Shown one piece after another: positions 31,985-42,106 of a DNA stretch of 42,416 nucleotides. Numbering within the stretch: position 1 is the first letter of the stretch; the number at the start of each line of letters is the position of its first letter. The DNA lies in the NCBI GenBank assembly GCA_000783305.1, contig JROE01000020.1, forward strand, positions 1-42,416. The letters are read 5' to 3'. Under the pieces are notes generated by a model. The model made no database searches, was not told the origin of the DNA, and was given only the letters and a program-made list of their open reading frames with translations. The stretch comes from Sphingobacteriaceae bacterium DW12 (GTDB lineage: Bacteria > Bacteroidota > Bacteroidia > Sphingobacteriales > Sphingobacteriaceae). The translations under genes were made by a program, and so were the position numbers.

Positions 31985-34900
31985 TTAGAATGTAATATCC
32001 ACTCCGAAAGTAAAATTCCGCAACATGGGATAGCGATAACCGTTGCCATTGCCTGAGTTTATGTCGGGGTCGGCACCTTCTATCACTTCCGGATCGAAAT
32101 TCCTGGTTACTTTGTACATGGGCGAATAAGTCCATAGATTCTGCGCATTGACAAACAGTCTTGCATTTGTTATCTTGGTCCGTTCCATCCAGTTTTTAGG
32201 TATGTTATAGGCTACGGTTAGGTTCTTCAACCGGATATAGCTTGCATCCTGCAGGTAGCGGGTCTGTTCGACTCTGAGGGTTCCTGAACCATTCTGGGCA
32301 AGATATCCCCTATATCTGGGAAAATAAGCATTGGGATTTTCAGGCGACCAGGCATTGTCAATAGTATGCTGTGGCAAGAACCCATAAGGACGGTTGTACT
32401 GCCCCCAAAAATAACCCGCTTCAGCTCCGGGCCACCAGTCGCGCTTGCCTATCCCTTGTATAAAGGCATCCACAGAGAAACCATTCCAATTCAGCCCAAG
32501 GTTCAATCCATAGGTGTAGCGGACCTGGCTGTTGCCTATGATGGACCGATCTCCAGGATCATTAACTGTATTTTTGCCATTATTAATGACACCATCGCCA
32601 TTCAGGTCCTTAAACTTCACATCTCCCGGTAAATAATTGTTGCTACTTGAGGTGCGCAAAAAATTTTGGTTTGCATGGTTGCGGATTTCTTCGATATTCT
32701 GGAAAAGCCCTTCGGTGGTATACCCCCAAATCTCGCCAAGTTCCATTCCAACATAATAGGTATTGTTGAGGCTTCCAGTGGGATTATTGAACTTGGTGAT
32801 GTGGGCCCTTTGGTCTGCCAGCACCAAGCGCACGTTATAGCCTAAAGGCTTATTCGTCCCAATCTGGTCTTTCCAGGTTAGCGATAGTTCCCAGCCTTTG
32901 GTCTCCAGATCGGCATTATTGCCTTTGGGGACTGTTGCGCCAAAGGTACGCGGCAAAGGTTGTAACGCGGTAAACATATCTGTCGTACGGCGATTGTACC
33001 AGTCAAACACTACGCCTAGTCGATTATGCAGCATCGTTATATCAACCCCCAGATTGAGTGTAGTAGAGGTTTCCCAAGTTAGCTTATTGGGTAATACCTC
33101 TGGTTGGCTGATTTGCGATGGAAACACGCCGTCCAGGAGCATAGGTGACCTAGTTGCACCCAATGTAGTCATGAAGAGGTATTCATCGATGTCCCCATTG
33201 GGCATACTGCCATAGGATGCCCTGAACTTTAGATCGTCCAACCAGCTTTTGGTGGGTTTCATAAAGTTCTCTTCTGAAATCCGCCAGCCTGCAGAGGCAG
33301 AAGGAAAGAATCCAAAACGCTGATCGACAGGAAAGCGGGACGAACCATCGTAACGACCATTGAATTCGAAGAGATACTTATTATCATAAATGTAGTTAAG
33401 TCTATAAAATGCTCCAAAAATTGCCCAATCAGCCCCACCTCCGGTAATTGTATAATTTAAACCGTCGAGCAAACTAAAATCTGGAAGTTCGGGATTTAAC
33501 ATCCCGTCACGTTGGAAGCGATTATTTCGAGTTCGGGAATACTCTAAATTATAACCAAGCATCCCCTTAAAGGAATGCTTCCCCCAATCTTGCCGATAGT
33601 CACCATAAATGTTGTTTGCAAAATAACGTTCCTCCCTCTGATCTTGGCGCAAGAAGTTGTTACCTGCTGTCTCCATAACTCCAGGACTATTGCTATAGGT
33701 AACTGGATATAATTGTGTATTCACCTTTCTGCTACGTTGCATATAGGTAAAATCCGCGTTAATATTAATCCTCTTGTCTAAGAAAGTACTTTTAAGCCCT
33801 ACAGTGTTCCGCAACATATTTTCAATTTCCTTCCTCGAACTATTTCCCGTTTCAAAGTCACCGAGCGTAAAAGCGGCATGCTGCGTAAGAGAGCCGTCCG
33901 GATTTTTCAGGACGGCCATCGGGAATCCCTGATCGGCAATATTTCTCAATACCTGATTTTGGTAAATTGAGCTCATTGGCTCTCGATAGTCGTAGGCAGA
34001 GAAATCCAAATTGTTCGAAATGCTAAGCCACTTATTGAGTTTGATATCGCCTTTAGCTCGAAAATTATATTTGTTGAAATCGTCTGGATTGTAGCGATAG
34101 ATTCCTGCCTGTTTATAGTAACGGCCTGAAATATAGTAGTTCAGATTTTCGGTTCCTTTTGAAATACTGACATTCTGTTCCAGAGAAGGCGTAGTGCCTT
34201 TGTACAGCTCCCTGAGCCAGTCCGTATTGCCGAAATACAAATAGCGCCCGTTTGCTGGATTAATGCCTACCTCAGGTAATCCTAAATCAGGGTGTTCACT
34301 TCTGTATTTCAGAGAATCCAGGTAGCTTAATGTAAAAGGGAATGCATTGTTGACCCCAGTTGGATTAGACGTGTAATCATTCCACCCACGAAAAGATTCC
34401 AAGAACATATTCGCCCAGGTATAACCATCCCAAACCATGTCTGGTCTTGTGGTTTGCTCATTTAGGGTATAGTTGCTGTTAAACCGTACACTGGCTCCAC
34501 CGCTTTTGGAAGACTTGGTTGTAATAAGCACGACCCCAAATGCACCTCGAGCACCATAGACCGCGGCAGATGCAGCGTCCTTAAGTACAGTAACACTCTC
34601 GATATCATTTGGGTTGAGAAGATTTGGATCTCCAGCGACCCCATCAATCATTACGAGTGCATTGCCCCCACTCAGGGAAGTGGTACCTCTGACATTATAG
34701 GTCGCCCCACGTGTCGGCTTTCCGTCGGTCATTCGTATGTTAAGATTGGGAATCACTCCCTGGAGCCCTCGCGTTGTGTTGGACATTGGACGATTTTCAA
34801 AGACTTCCGTCCCAACCTGATCGATTGCACCGGTCAGATTCTCTTTTTTCTGGGCCCCGTAGCCGACAATAACCAATTCCTCCAGCTGATGCTGATCTGT

Positions 34901-35521
34901 TTGAAGGCGAATGGTAATCACTGAGCGACCTCGAACGGGTTCTTCTAGCTTTGTAAAGCCAACATAGGAAATTTCAAGGACTGCGTCTTCGTCGATATTG
35001 TCAAGGACAAAACGTCCATCATTTCCGGTGCTGGTCGTTTTTGTAGTTCCTTTTACTTTCACACTTGCCCCGGTCAAAGGCTTTCCCATATCATCTAACA
35101 CTTGGCCGTTTATCTTTATTTGATCAAGGTCTACCAAGACTTGATCCATCAAGGACTCCTTTTTTTTACGGATGACAATAGTCCTATCACTGATCGTAAA
35201 GTCCAGCCCCTGACCAGATAGAATATCTGTGAGGACAGCTGTCACATGCCAATCTACGAAATCAGCACGAAAAGACTTTCTATTCTTCTCGAGGAGGTCA
35301 GACTGATAGACAACATGATATCCTGTCTGCCGCTTTATTTCAGTGAAAACGTCTTTTAGATTTGCGACGTCCTTGCGAAAGGTTAGCTTCTGCGCAAATC
35401 CTGCAGCATTAACCTGCATGATAAAAGCAAATAAAAAAAATGTTGTTATTTTCATAACCAATAGGATTTTCCTGGTCGTATTTAATAGCGATATGCCCTC
35501 GTTGGAAGGATTATTTTTCAT
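31985..35521 (-). CDS. susC: SusC/RagA TonB-dependent transporter with STN domain (locus 3)
   Basis: 1178 aa, ATG at 35521. The signal peptide is near residues 22-44 (MKITTFFLFAFIMQVNAAGFAQ). Then come an STN domain at about 46-118 (LKDVFTEIKRQTGYHVVYQS), a regulatory beta domain (INGQVLDDMGKPLTGASVKV), a plug (ELVIVGYGAQKKENLTGAID, VTVLKDAASAAVYGARGAFG) and a barrel ending LRNFTFGVDITF. It is paired with susD and with the sigma/FecR genes 218 nt upstream. An opposite-strand terminator hairpin and a TAnnTTTG element lie in the leader, as at loci 1 and 2. Confidence 0.93.
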   Translation of the reverse strand: MKNNPSNEGISLLNTTRKILLVMKITTFFLFAFIMQVNAAGFAQKLTFRKDVANLKDVFTEIKRQTGYHVVYQSDLLEKNRKSFRADFVDWHVTAVLTDILSGQGLDFTISDRTIVIRKKKESLMDQVLVDLDQIKINGQVLDDMGKPLTGASVKVKGTTKTTSTGNDGRFVLDNIDEDAVLEISYVGFTKLEEPVRGRSVITIRLQTDQHQLEELVIVGYGAQKKENLTGAIDQVGTEVFENRPMSNTTRGLQGVIPNLNIRMTDGKPTRGATYNVRGTTSLSGGNALVMIDGVAGDPNLLNPNDIESVTVLKDAASAAVYGARGAFGVVLITTKSSKSGGASVRFNSNYTLNEQTTRPDMVWDGYTWANMFLESFRGWNDYTSNPTGVNNAFPFTLSYLDSLKYRSEHPDLGLPEVGINPANGRYLYFGNTDWLRELYKGTTPSLEQNVSISKGTENLNYYISGRYYKQAGIYRYNPDDFNKYNFRAKGDIKLNKWLSISNNLDFSAYDYREPMSSIYQNQVLRNIADQGFPMAVLKNPDGSLTQHAAFTLGDFETGNSSRKEIENMLRNTVGLKSTFLDKRININADFTYMQRSRKVNTQLYPVTYSNSPGVMETAGNNFLRQDQREERYFANNIYGDYRQDWGKHSFKGMLGYNLEYSRTRNNRFQRDGMLNPELPDFSLLDGLNYTITGGGADWAIFGAFYRLNYIYDNKYLFEFNGRYDGSSRFPVDQRFGFFPSASAGWRISEENFMKPTKSWLDDLKFRASYGSMPNGDIDEYLFMTTLGATRSPMLLDGVFPSQISQPEVLPNKLTWETSTTLNLGVDITMLHNRLGVVFDWYNRRTTDMFTALQPLPRTFGATVPKGNNADLETKGWELSLTWKDQIGTNKPLGYNVRLVLADQRAHITKFNNPTGSLNNTYYVGMELGEIWGYTTEGLFQNIEEIRNHANQNFLRTSSSNNYLPGDVKFKDLNGDGVINNGKNTVNDPGDRSIIGNSQVRYTYGLNLGLNWNGFSVDAFIQGIGKRDWWPGAEAGYFWGQYNRPYGFLPQHTIDNAWSPENPNAYFPRYRGYLAQNGSGTLRVEQTRYLQDASYIRLKNLTVAYNIPKNWMERTKITNARLFVNAQNLWTYSPMYKVTRNFDPEVIEGADPDINSGNGNGYRYPMLRNFTFGVDITF

Positions 35522-35535
35522 ACATTTGAGTACAT

Positions 35536-35647
35536 TTGGGTTTAAAACTTGATTGCTGATCGAGAATTTTATCCGTTTAATCGGATAAATGATACCTAAG
35601 TGAACAACGTGTCCTGACCGCGAATCGGGGCACGTTTCTTTGTTTTG
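35536..35647 (+). ncRNA. candidate small RNA antisense to the susC (locus 3) leader
   Basis: Two plus-strand TACATTTG elements (35521-35528 and 35531-35538) lie at the susC start. Downstream are a hairpin TTTATCCG / CGGATAAA (35568-35589) and a second one, ACGTGTCC / GGGGCACGT (35607-35635), followed by TTCTTTGTTTTG. No well-spaced -33 element was seen and the T-tract is interrupted, so this is the weakest of the three. Ends are approximate. Confidence 0.4.
35607..35647 (+). terminator. plus-strand terminator-like hairpin upstream of susC (locus 3)
   Basis: ACGTGTCC / GGGGCACGT with a 12-nt loop, followed by a T-rich tail. No U-tract exists on the minus strand. Confidence 0.55.
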
Positions 35648-35738
35648 TATCGTTTTCTAATTCAAGATGGTGGTTTTTTAGTCATTGGTTTTGGTTTATC
35701 TTAATTAATCGGTTAATTCATTTGGACAGTGACAGTGG

Positions 35739-36869
35739 CTATTTTGTCACCGTGATGCTGCGCCCCTTAATACGGAAACTGACTTCCCCGGTAAGCTCTA
35801 GTTTCTCCAGCACTTTAGATACCTGAGTGAACCGACTTACCGTCCCACCGAAACGGGTGGCAGGATTTATATTCTCGTATATTATATTCACGTCGTACCA
35901 GCGGGCAATCTTGTTCATGATGCTTTCAAGAGGTTCGTCGTTGAAGACAAATTCACCATTTTTCCACGCTATACTTTCAAAGGCATTTACTTCACGAACA
36001 CTCACTTTGCCCTCCTCTGATTCATATTCTTCTCCTGGCTTCAATGTTACTGGAGCTTGATTACCTTTCGAACTAATCTGAACTGCTCCTTCTAGAAGTG
36101 TTGCTTTCCAAATCTTTTCGTCTGGGTATCCATTTATGTTAAAATGTGTACCGAGCACATTAACGACCTGATCTGCGGCACGCACGATAAAAGGCTTCGC
36201 AGAATCTTTAGCTACTTCAAAATAAGCCTCCCCAATTAATTCAACGGTTCTTTCTGTCTTAGCAAATCTTACCGGGTATTTTAAAACTGAAGCTGCATTG
36301 AGCCAGATATGGGTACCATCGGGGAGAACCACTTCGTATTGCCCACCTTTTGGTGTTTCTATGGTATTGTATTGACCGGATTTAATGTCGTTCTCTTTAT
36401 TATCACCTGAAATGGTATAAACCAACTGTCCTTCAGCTGATTCACTTATGACAACACCGGCCTCTTTTGCCAGTGTTCCGGTCACAGCTGTCCCAAGCAA
36501 CAGTTTCTTACCATTCGCCAAAGTCAGAAATGCTCGATTTCCACCCGGAACAATGTCACTATCGACAATCTGCTGATTTGTAGAATGGGGTTCGCCGCTT
36601 TTATAAGCATACCAGGATATACCCAACACCAACAATACTGCGGCCGCAACGGCAATACGCTTCCACAACATCCCCTTTCTCGGTGTAACATCAACGCTTA
36701 ACAGCAACCACAATTGATTGAGGTTTTCTTCCAATTCACGTTCGGAAATATCGGATGTACCCTTCTCGGCCCGTTCGTTGTACCAGGCTTCCAGAAGCTG
36801 GAGCTCTTTTGGAGTAATACTTCGGTTTTTATATTTTTCAAGTAACTTTTCAGCTTCAGGATGTCTCAT
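35739..36869 (-). CDS. fecR: FecR-type anti-sigma factor (locus 3)
   Basis: 376 aa. The N-terminal part (about 1-70) includes LLEAWYNERAEKG. One membrane helix follows (IAVAAAVLLVLGISWYAYKS, about 72-92). The FecR domain contains IETPKGGQYEVVLPDGTHIW and VELIGEAYFEVAKDSAKPF, and the DUF4974 domain ends TGEVSFRIKGRSITVTK. It lies 101 nt after the sigma gene and 217 nt before susC. It is close in sequence to the locus-2 FecR (shared TPKGGQY.VVLPDGT.WLNA), less so to that of locus 1. Confidence 0.92.
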   Translation of the reverse strand: MRHPEAEKLLEKYKNRSITPKELQLLEAWYNERAEKGTSDISERELEENLNQLWLLLSVDVTPRKGMLWKRIAVAAAVLLVLGISWYAYKSGEPHSTNQQIVDSDIVPGGNRAFLTLANGKKLLLGTAVTGTLAKEAGVVISESAEGQLVYTISGDNKENDIKSGQYNTIETPKGGQYEVVLPDGTHIWLNAASVLKYPVRFAKTERTVELIGEAYFEVAKDSAKPFIVRAADQVVNVLGTHFNINGYPDEKIWKATLLEGAVQISSKGNQAPVTLKPGEEYESEEGKVSVREVNAFESIAWKNGEFVFNDEPLESIMNKIARWYDVNIIYENINPATRFGGTVSRFTQVSKVLEKLELTGEVSFRIKGRSITVTK

Positions 36870-36970
36870 ACCTGTATTTATATCGGTTTAGGTATATGAC
36901 GAATGAAACGTATCTTGGTGTAAGAAAAAAAATGAAAAAATTATATTCAGCGATTATTTAGTTGTATAGA

Positions 36971-37543
36971 CTAAAAAAAAGGCAGGGCGATTAACAGTGA
37001 AGTAATTTTGGGGCGAAGGATTTTCAGCGCATTGTTGATTTGCTTTTTGACAGTATGATCTGATATATTCAATTGTGCTGCAATTTCCTTATGGGTTAGG
37101 TTGTCGCGGCGGCTCAGTTCAAAAATCTCACGCATCTTTGGTGGCAAGGCTGCAACCTCTTTGTCGACCAAATCGCTGAGTTCGTTAAAAAGCACTTGGC
37201 GTTCAGTGTAGGGCACAGCACATTCTATATAATGCTGCAGTGAATCCAGGTAATTGCCCACAAATTTATTTCTTGCGATATGGTCCAGTATCCTATTTCT
37301 CATCGCCCCATATAGGTAGGCTGATAAGCTCTGGTTGATCGTGATGGTTTCTCTCTTTATCCAGAGGGTCAGAAAAAGTTCGTGGATGACATCACTAACT
37401 TCTTCCTTGTCTTCCAATACCCTCAATGCATGTCGATATAGCGCTGCCTTGTATCTATTATAAATCTCAGTATATGCCTTAGGTGAGCCCGTTTTCAGGT
37501 ACTCAATCAATTCTTCATCCGTCATTGATTCATATTTGGTCAT
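36971..37543 (-). CDS. ECF RNA polymerase sigma factor, FecI-like (locus 3)
   Basis: 190 aa. Region 2: AYTEIYNRYKAALYRHALRV, DKEEVSDVIHELFLTLWIKR. Region 4: LPPKMREIFELSRRDNLTHK, AAQLNISDHTVKKQINNALK. ATG start (MTKYESMTDEE). It is paired with fecR just downstream. The shared locus-2 motif is not seen in the 300 bases upstream, so this factor likely reads a different promoter. Confidence 0.93.
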   Translation of the reverse strand: MTKYESMTDEELIEYLKTGSPKAYTEIYNRYKAALYRHALRVLEDKEEVSDVIHELFLTLWIKRETITINQSLSAYLYGAMRNRILDHIARNKFVGNYLDSLQHYIECAVPYTERQVLFNELSDLVDKEVAALPPKMREIFELSRRDNLTHKEIAAQLNISDHTVKKQINNALKILRPKITSLLIALPFF

Positions 37544-37868
37544 ATCCAGCTACACTTGAGAGTTCGCCAAATATAACGAATACCACCGAAATTCCTTGAT
37601 CGTTTCCACAATTTCGAAAAGTTTGCCGTGCTACCGCTGTGGCACTGTATATGCTGTCTATGAATCCCTCAATTGCAATGATAAATACATACTCTCCTCG
37701 ACAGAAAGGTCTATAGAGGACAAAAATCAAGTTTTGGTTATGCTTAATTCCAAAGAGAGAAGGACTTCCTCCCCACTATACAAAGATTCCATCAACGAGA
37801 TATTGACAGGATGCTCTTGTATTTAATACTAATGAAAGTCCCTCTTGCCGTTTTTCAACATTCGACCT
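37544..37868. other. non-coding gap upstream of the locus-3 sigma gene
   Basis: No gene, terminator or repeat was recognised. It should carry the promoter of the locus-3 sigma gene. A 76-codon plus-strand frame exists (37596-37826), but nothing in it suggests a real protein. Confidence 0.4.
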
Positions 37869-38185
37869 TTAATCGCAATCTAGAGATCGTCTAGTAACTT
37901 TCTTTGGGCCTACTTTTTGTACAAATCTAGAATTGTATTTTTCTTGGGATCTATCAAGAAAAATCTCGGGATTGACACATGTAGAATCAATGGCGACAAT
38001 AAATTCTATTTTCGCAGTCGTATCTTCTTCTATGTATAAAGTTAGTTTATAAGTATTTTTCATAACATGAATACTGGAATTTATTTCAGAATGATACCGG
38101 TTATAGATGACAAGCCATGCCCCTGAGCATCTAAGGAATTTAGGGTAGAGACCCACATAAAAAACAGCAAGAATAATTTTTTCAT
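37869..38185 (-). pseudogene. frameshifted small exported-protein gene
   Basis: Starting at the ATG at 38185 the minus strand encodes a good signal peptide, MKKLFLLFFMWVSTLNSLDA, with a site at AQ-G, but this frame stops after about 34 codons. The next frame stays open from 38156 to 37869. It carries a plausible mature part, VMKNTYKLTLYIEEDTTAKI, then EFIVAIDSTCVNPEIFLDRS, ending KVTRRSLDCD. One frameshift between about 38150 and 38085 would join them into a secreted protein of about 105 aa. No family recognised. It could also be a sequencing error in an intact gene. Confidence 0.5.
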
Positions 38186-38729
38186 TGTAAGAATAGATTT
38201 TAAAAATGTTTAAAGCAGATGATCTATAAGGCTGATCAACAAGACGTTGATATCATATCTCGCAGTTTTGCGTGATTTTATTATTACAAAATTAGTGTAG
38301 TTGGCTAAAGATATATAGGATAATTAACGCATTTTATAGGTTAAAAACACGCACCCTAGAAAGATTAGGAGCATTTATAACCGTATTTCTCTGCTCCAGA
38401 ACAATTGGATAACGGGTTCCGTACTATAAACTAAAATCGGCATCTAAAAAAAATGTCCCCCCTTTATCTCGATTTGTCCCCCTCCCCTTAGATATGTATT
38501 TAATTCAAAAAGCAGTAAATTGCATAATTTATGAGAATTGCATAATTTAACTCTCGTAAAAAGCAATCTACCATCACGGTTACATGGCAGTGGAACACCT
38601 AACTGCAAGCTCTCTCAGAGGGAGAACTGTTAAAAATGAATATCATGCCTACCCGTAATTGTAAACTTAATCTTAAGTATATTTTTATTGTTGAATACTA
38701 ATTTAAAAAAATCCAATTTACCTAGACGT
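38186..38729. other. non-coding gap upstream of the hybrid two-component gene
   Basis: AT-rich, about 540 bases. It should hold the promoters of the hybrid regulator and of the frameshifted gene. No TAnnTTTG element, terminator or repeat could be assigned with confidence. Confidence 0.4.
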
Positions 38730-41700
38730 ATGATCAGACACGTACCTCTTATACTTTTAATACTCCTGTTTATATTCATTGCAAGTTCCAGTGCTACGTC
38801 TCCCAAAGATAGTCAGCGGAAAATCGATTCGCTAAAAACCGCTTTAACAAAAACAAAAAATCTCCATCAACAGACAAGTTTGCTCATCCTAATTAGTAAA
38901 TATGAAAGGGAAAGAGGAGATTACAAGCAAGCCATCCTATATGCCCAACAAGCACTGACGCTTGCCAAACAAAGTAATGACGAAAAGAACTGGGCCAAAG
39001 CATTGTTAAAAATTGGAGTGGCGCAACGTGAATTGGGTAATTACGACGTAGCCCTGAACAGTCTGAAACAAAGTCTTACTCTGGCTTATAAAGTCAACGA
39101 TTTATTCACACAGGGTGATGTCTATGACAATATGGCCCACATCTATACAGCAGAAATGAAGCCTAAAAAGGCACTTCCAGCGCATATGAAAGCATTAGCT
39201 TTACGTCGACAATCAAAAGATGAATATGGTATTGCCAACTCTTGCGACAATATTGCCGTATTATATTGGCAAATGGATAGTTATTTAGAAGCAATTAAGT
39301 ACTACAAGGAGGCGCTACCAATCTTCAAAAAGCATAACGACGGATGGCGCATAGCCCAGACTTCGGCCAATATAGGGACACGCTATCGAGAAATAGGCGA
39401 TTATACAGACGCGACCAAATACCTGACAGAAGCTCGTGAAGCCTACAAAAAAATAGAAAACCAAGAGGGTGTAGCTTGGACATCGGCGGGTTTGGGAATG
39501 ATTTACATCGAAATAGAAAACGATAAAAAAGCATTGGAATACCATCGAGAATCACTCCAAATATATGAGCAGCTCCAAAACTACTCAGGTATAATAGAGT
39601 CCTACAATCTGATAGCGAATGTCTATAACAAAAGACATCGAGGGGACCTAGCGATGCAATACTACAACAAAGCATTGGCGATAGCCAAACAAAACGATGA
39701 CCGAAGTTTGACAGCAATGACATATTATACAATTGCGGTAAAGGTAAAATGGGTCGAGGGCAAATTGGACGAAACCCTTCATTATCTACAACTAGCGGAG
39801 GATGGTGCCTCCAAATCCGTCGAAGCTGCAACTTGGTCTTTAAGGGCTCAAATCCTAGACAAACAAGGGGAATATGTGAAAGCAAAAGCATATATGGAAA
39901 AGGCGTTGGCCTACCATAAAACAACAGCGGAAAAAACGCATTTAATAGCAGACTACCGTACACTCTCTTCCATCCAAGAGCATCTGGGCCATCATCGGGC
40001 TGCATTGGAAAGTTACAAACAATACATAACCTACCAAGATAGCTTTAAGCAACAAGATCTCTCAAAAACAGTGATGAGATATGAATTTGACAAGAGGGAA
40101 ACAGAGATAAAAACTAAACAGCAAGAAGAGCTGAACAAAAAGACGATGGTGGCCCATACAACCTACGGAATCTTGGGGACTATCATTGTATTAACGGCAA
40201 TGGGCCTATATACTTATTGGGTGAGAAATAAAAAACTACGTCTGGAAAAACAGAATCTTGAACTAAAACGCCGTGAGGCTGAGCTAGCAAAAGACACAGA
40301 GGCTTTTAAATCACAATTTCTATCCAATATTTCACATGAATTTCGTACACCACTCACACTGATCAATGGCCACTTAGAGATACTGAAAAAAGACGGAGAT
40401 ATTAAATCTATGAAACGGTATAAAGAGATGGAATATAGTGGACAACGTCTGCTACAGCTGATTAATCAGCTGTTGGATCTGACAAAAATAGAGACTGGTA
40501 AATATAGTCTGCATTTCAAGAAAGGCAATTTGCTGAACGAAACTCAAAATTTTGTGCAAGCATTCCACTCGCAGGCAGAAGAGCGAAAGATCGAACTGAA
40601 AACAACCGTAACTTCTGCAGCCCAAGTAAAATTTGGGCACCGCGATTTTGTATATTCGTCAGAAGCATTGGCCAGTATTTTTAACAATATTTTGTCCAAT
40701 GCCCTAAAATTCACGCCCTATGGGGGCAGCATACAAGTTACCGTAGATTATATAGACAACAAGCTATTTATATCAATACGCGACACGGGGTCGGGAATTC
40801 CAGCCAAAAACCTACCTTACATTTTCGAACGATTCTACCAGGCGCACCAAAATGAGGTGTTCGAAGGGTCGGGAATTGGCTTATCCATAGTGAAAGAATT
40901 GTCCCAACTTCATGGTGGCGATGTGACTGTCGAAAATAATGTAGATGGTGGTTGTACATTTACAATATGGCTGGCAGAAGGTCGTTCGACTTCGGATGCT
41001 GAACATGACAATGCATCGATAGTCCTATCGTCAGACCATATAGAAGAGTATCGAGAGAATCAAGGTACTTTAAATGAAGACAGCACCTTGATACTAGTGG
41101 TAGAAGATCAGCGGGAGTTGCGAAAGTTTATTATTGAAAACCTGGAACCAGAATTTCGCTTTCTGGAAGCAGAAAATGGCAAACAAGGTATAAAATTGGC
41201 AATGGAACATGTGCCTGATATCATCATCAGTGACGTCATGATGCCGGAGATGAGTGGTTTTCAGCTTACTGAAGTCATCAAAAGAAATGAAATCACAAGC
41301 CATATTCCCATCATGCTGCTGACTGCTAAAGCTCAACAAAGCGATAAGATACTGGGACTGGAGCATGGAGCTGATGATTACTTGACTAAGCCATTCTCCG
41401 TTGCAGAACTCCGTTTGCGCATCAAAAACCGATTAAGCCAACAACAGGCTTTCCGTAGTAGATTTGCTGACAAACTACTCATTCCTGCTGAAAATGAAAC
41501 ACCAGAACTCAATCTAGTGGATAGAATATTTATTGAAAAATTGAACAACATCGTGATTTCACACATGGAGAGTGGCATCGATGTGAGTCTATTAGCCAGT
41601 GAGATAGGATTGAGTACCAGTCAGCTTACACGAAAACTGAAAGTACTAACAGGTGTAACACCCGCGAACTTTGTCAAGAAAGTACAACTTGGCTATTCAC

Positions 41701-41831
41701 TGGAACTACTTCGAAAGGGGCATTCCGTATCGGAGGCCTCATGGAAATCAGGTTTTAGCGAGCCCGCTTACTTCAGCAAAGTGTTCAAGAAACATTTCAA
41801 TTTCTTACCCTCAGAAAAAGAAAAGTTATAA
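38730..41831 (+). CDS. hybrid two-component system protein: TPR sensor, histidine kinase, receiver, AraC-type HTH
   Basis: 1033 aa from the ATG at 38730 (a TTG at 38688 is in frame, but only the ATG leaves a normal signal peptide, MIRHVPLILLILLFIFIASSSA). Residues about 35-440 are tandem TPR repeats (YKQAILYAQQALTLAKQSND, YLEAIKYYKEALPIFKKHND). A coiled coil and membrane helix lie at about 477-497. The kinase has its H-box (SNISHEFRTPLTLI, His near 535), N-box (ILSNALKFTPYGGS) and G-boxes (DTGSGIP, GSGIGLSIVK). The receiver has DVMMPEMSG (Asp near 835) and TKPF (Lys). The C-terminal AraC-type HTH is at about 925-1033 (VSLLASEIGLSTSQLTRKLK). It controls transcription directly from the membrane. 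The nucleoside hydrolase gene downstream is the obvious candidate target. Confidence 0.93.
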   Translation: MIRHVPLILLILLFIFIASSSATSPKDSQRKIDSLKTALTKTKNLHQQTSLLILISKYERERGDYKQAILYAQQALTLAKQSNDEKNWAKALLKIGVAQRELGNYDVALNSLKQSLTLAYKVNDLFTQGDVYDNMAHIYTAEMKPKKALPAHMKALALRRQSKDEYGIANSCDNIAVLYWQMDSYLEAIKYYKEALPIFKKHNDGWRIAQTSANIGTRYREIGDYTDATKYLTEAREAYKKIENQEGVAWTSAGLGMIYIEIENDKKALEYHRESLQIYEQLQNYSGIIESYNLIANVYNKRHRGDLAMQYYNKALAIAKQNDDRSLTAMTYYTIAVKVKWVEGKLDETLHYLQLAEDGASKSVEAATWSLRAQILDKQGEYVKAKAYMEKALAYHKTTAEKTHLIADYRTLSSIQEHLGHHRAALESYKQYITYQDSFKQQDLSKTVMRYEFDKRETEIKTKQQEELNKKTMVAHTTYGILGTIIVLTAMGLYTYWVRNKKLRLEKQNLELKRREAELAKDTEAFKSQFLSNISHEFRTPLTLINGHLEILKKDGDIKSMKRYKEMEYSGQRLLQLINQLLDLTKIETGKYSLHFKKGNLLNETQNFVQAFHSQAEERKIELKTTVTSAAQVKFGHRDFVYSSEALASIFNNILSNALKFTPYGGSIQVTVDYIDNKLFISIRDTGSGIPAKNLPYIFERFYQAHQNEVFEGSGIGLSIVKELSQLHGGDVTVENNVDGGCTFTIWLAEGRSTSDAEHDNASIVLSSDHIEEYRENQGTLNEDSTLILVVEDQRELRKFIIENLEPEFRFLEAENGKQGIKLAMEHVPDIIISDVMMPEMSGFQLTEVIKRNEITSHIPIMLLTAKAQQSDKILGLEHGADDYLTKPFSVAELRLRIKNRLSQQQAFRSRFADKLLIPAENETPELNLVDRIFIEKLNNIVISHMESGIDVSLLASEIGLSTSQLTRKLKVLTGVTPANFVKKVQLGYSLELLRKGHSVSEASWKSGFSEPAYFSKVFKKHFNFLPSEKEKL

Positions 41832-42106
41832 AAGGTGATGTTAGACGATATTATTCGTGATCCAAGAATACAATCCTCGGACGTTACATTTGTAAATAGC
41901 AATACAAATTCAATAGATAAATTAAACGCCTATGCTACATAATTGAAAGGTGAGCAGACAATAAGATAATACCTTCAGACACCATAGCTGTATAGGGGAT
42001 TTAACACCTAAAATATTTACTGAAAATTAGATCAAAACAGTCGATTTTTCTACTTTCAAATAATCCTATAATTGAGGAGAGGTCCATTCAAAACATAGAC
42101 TATAAT

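Noticed and set aside
37596..37826. 76-codon plus-strand ORF upstream of the locus-3 sigma gene.
   Set aside because: Composition and content do not resemble a protein, and there is no start context or neighbour in the same direction.
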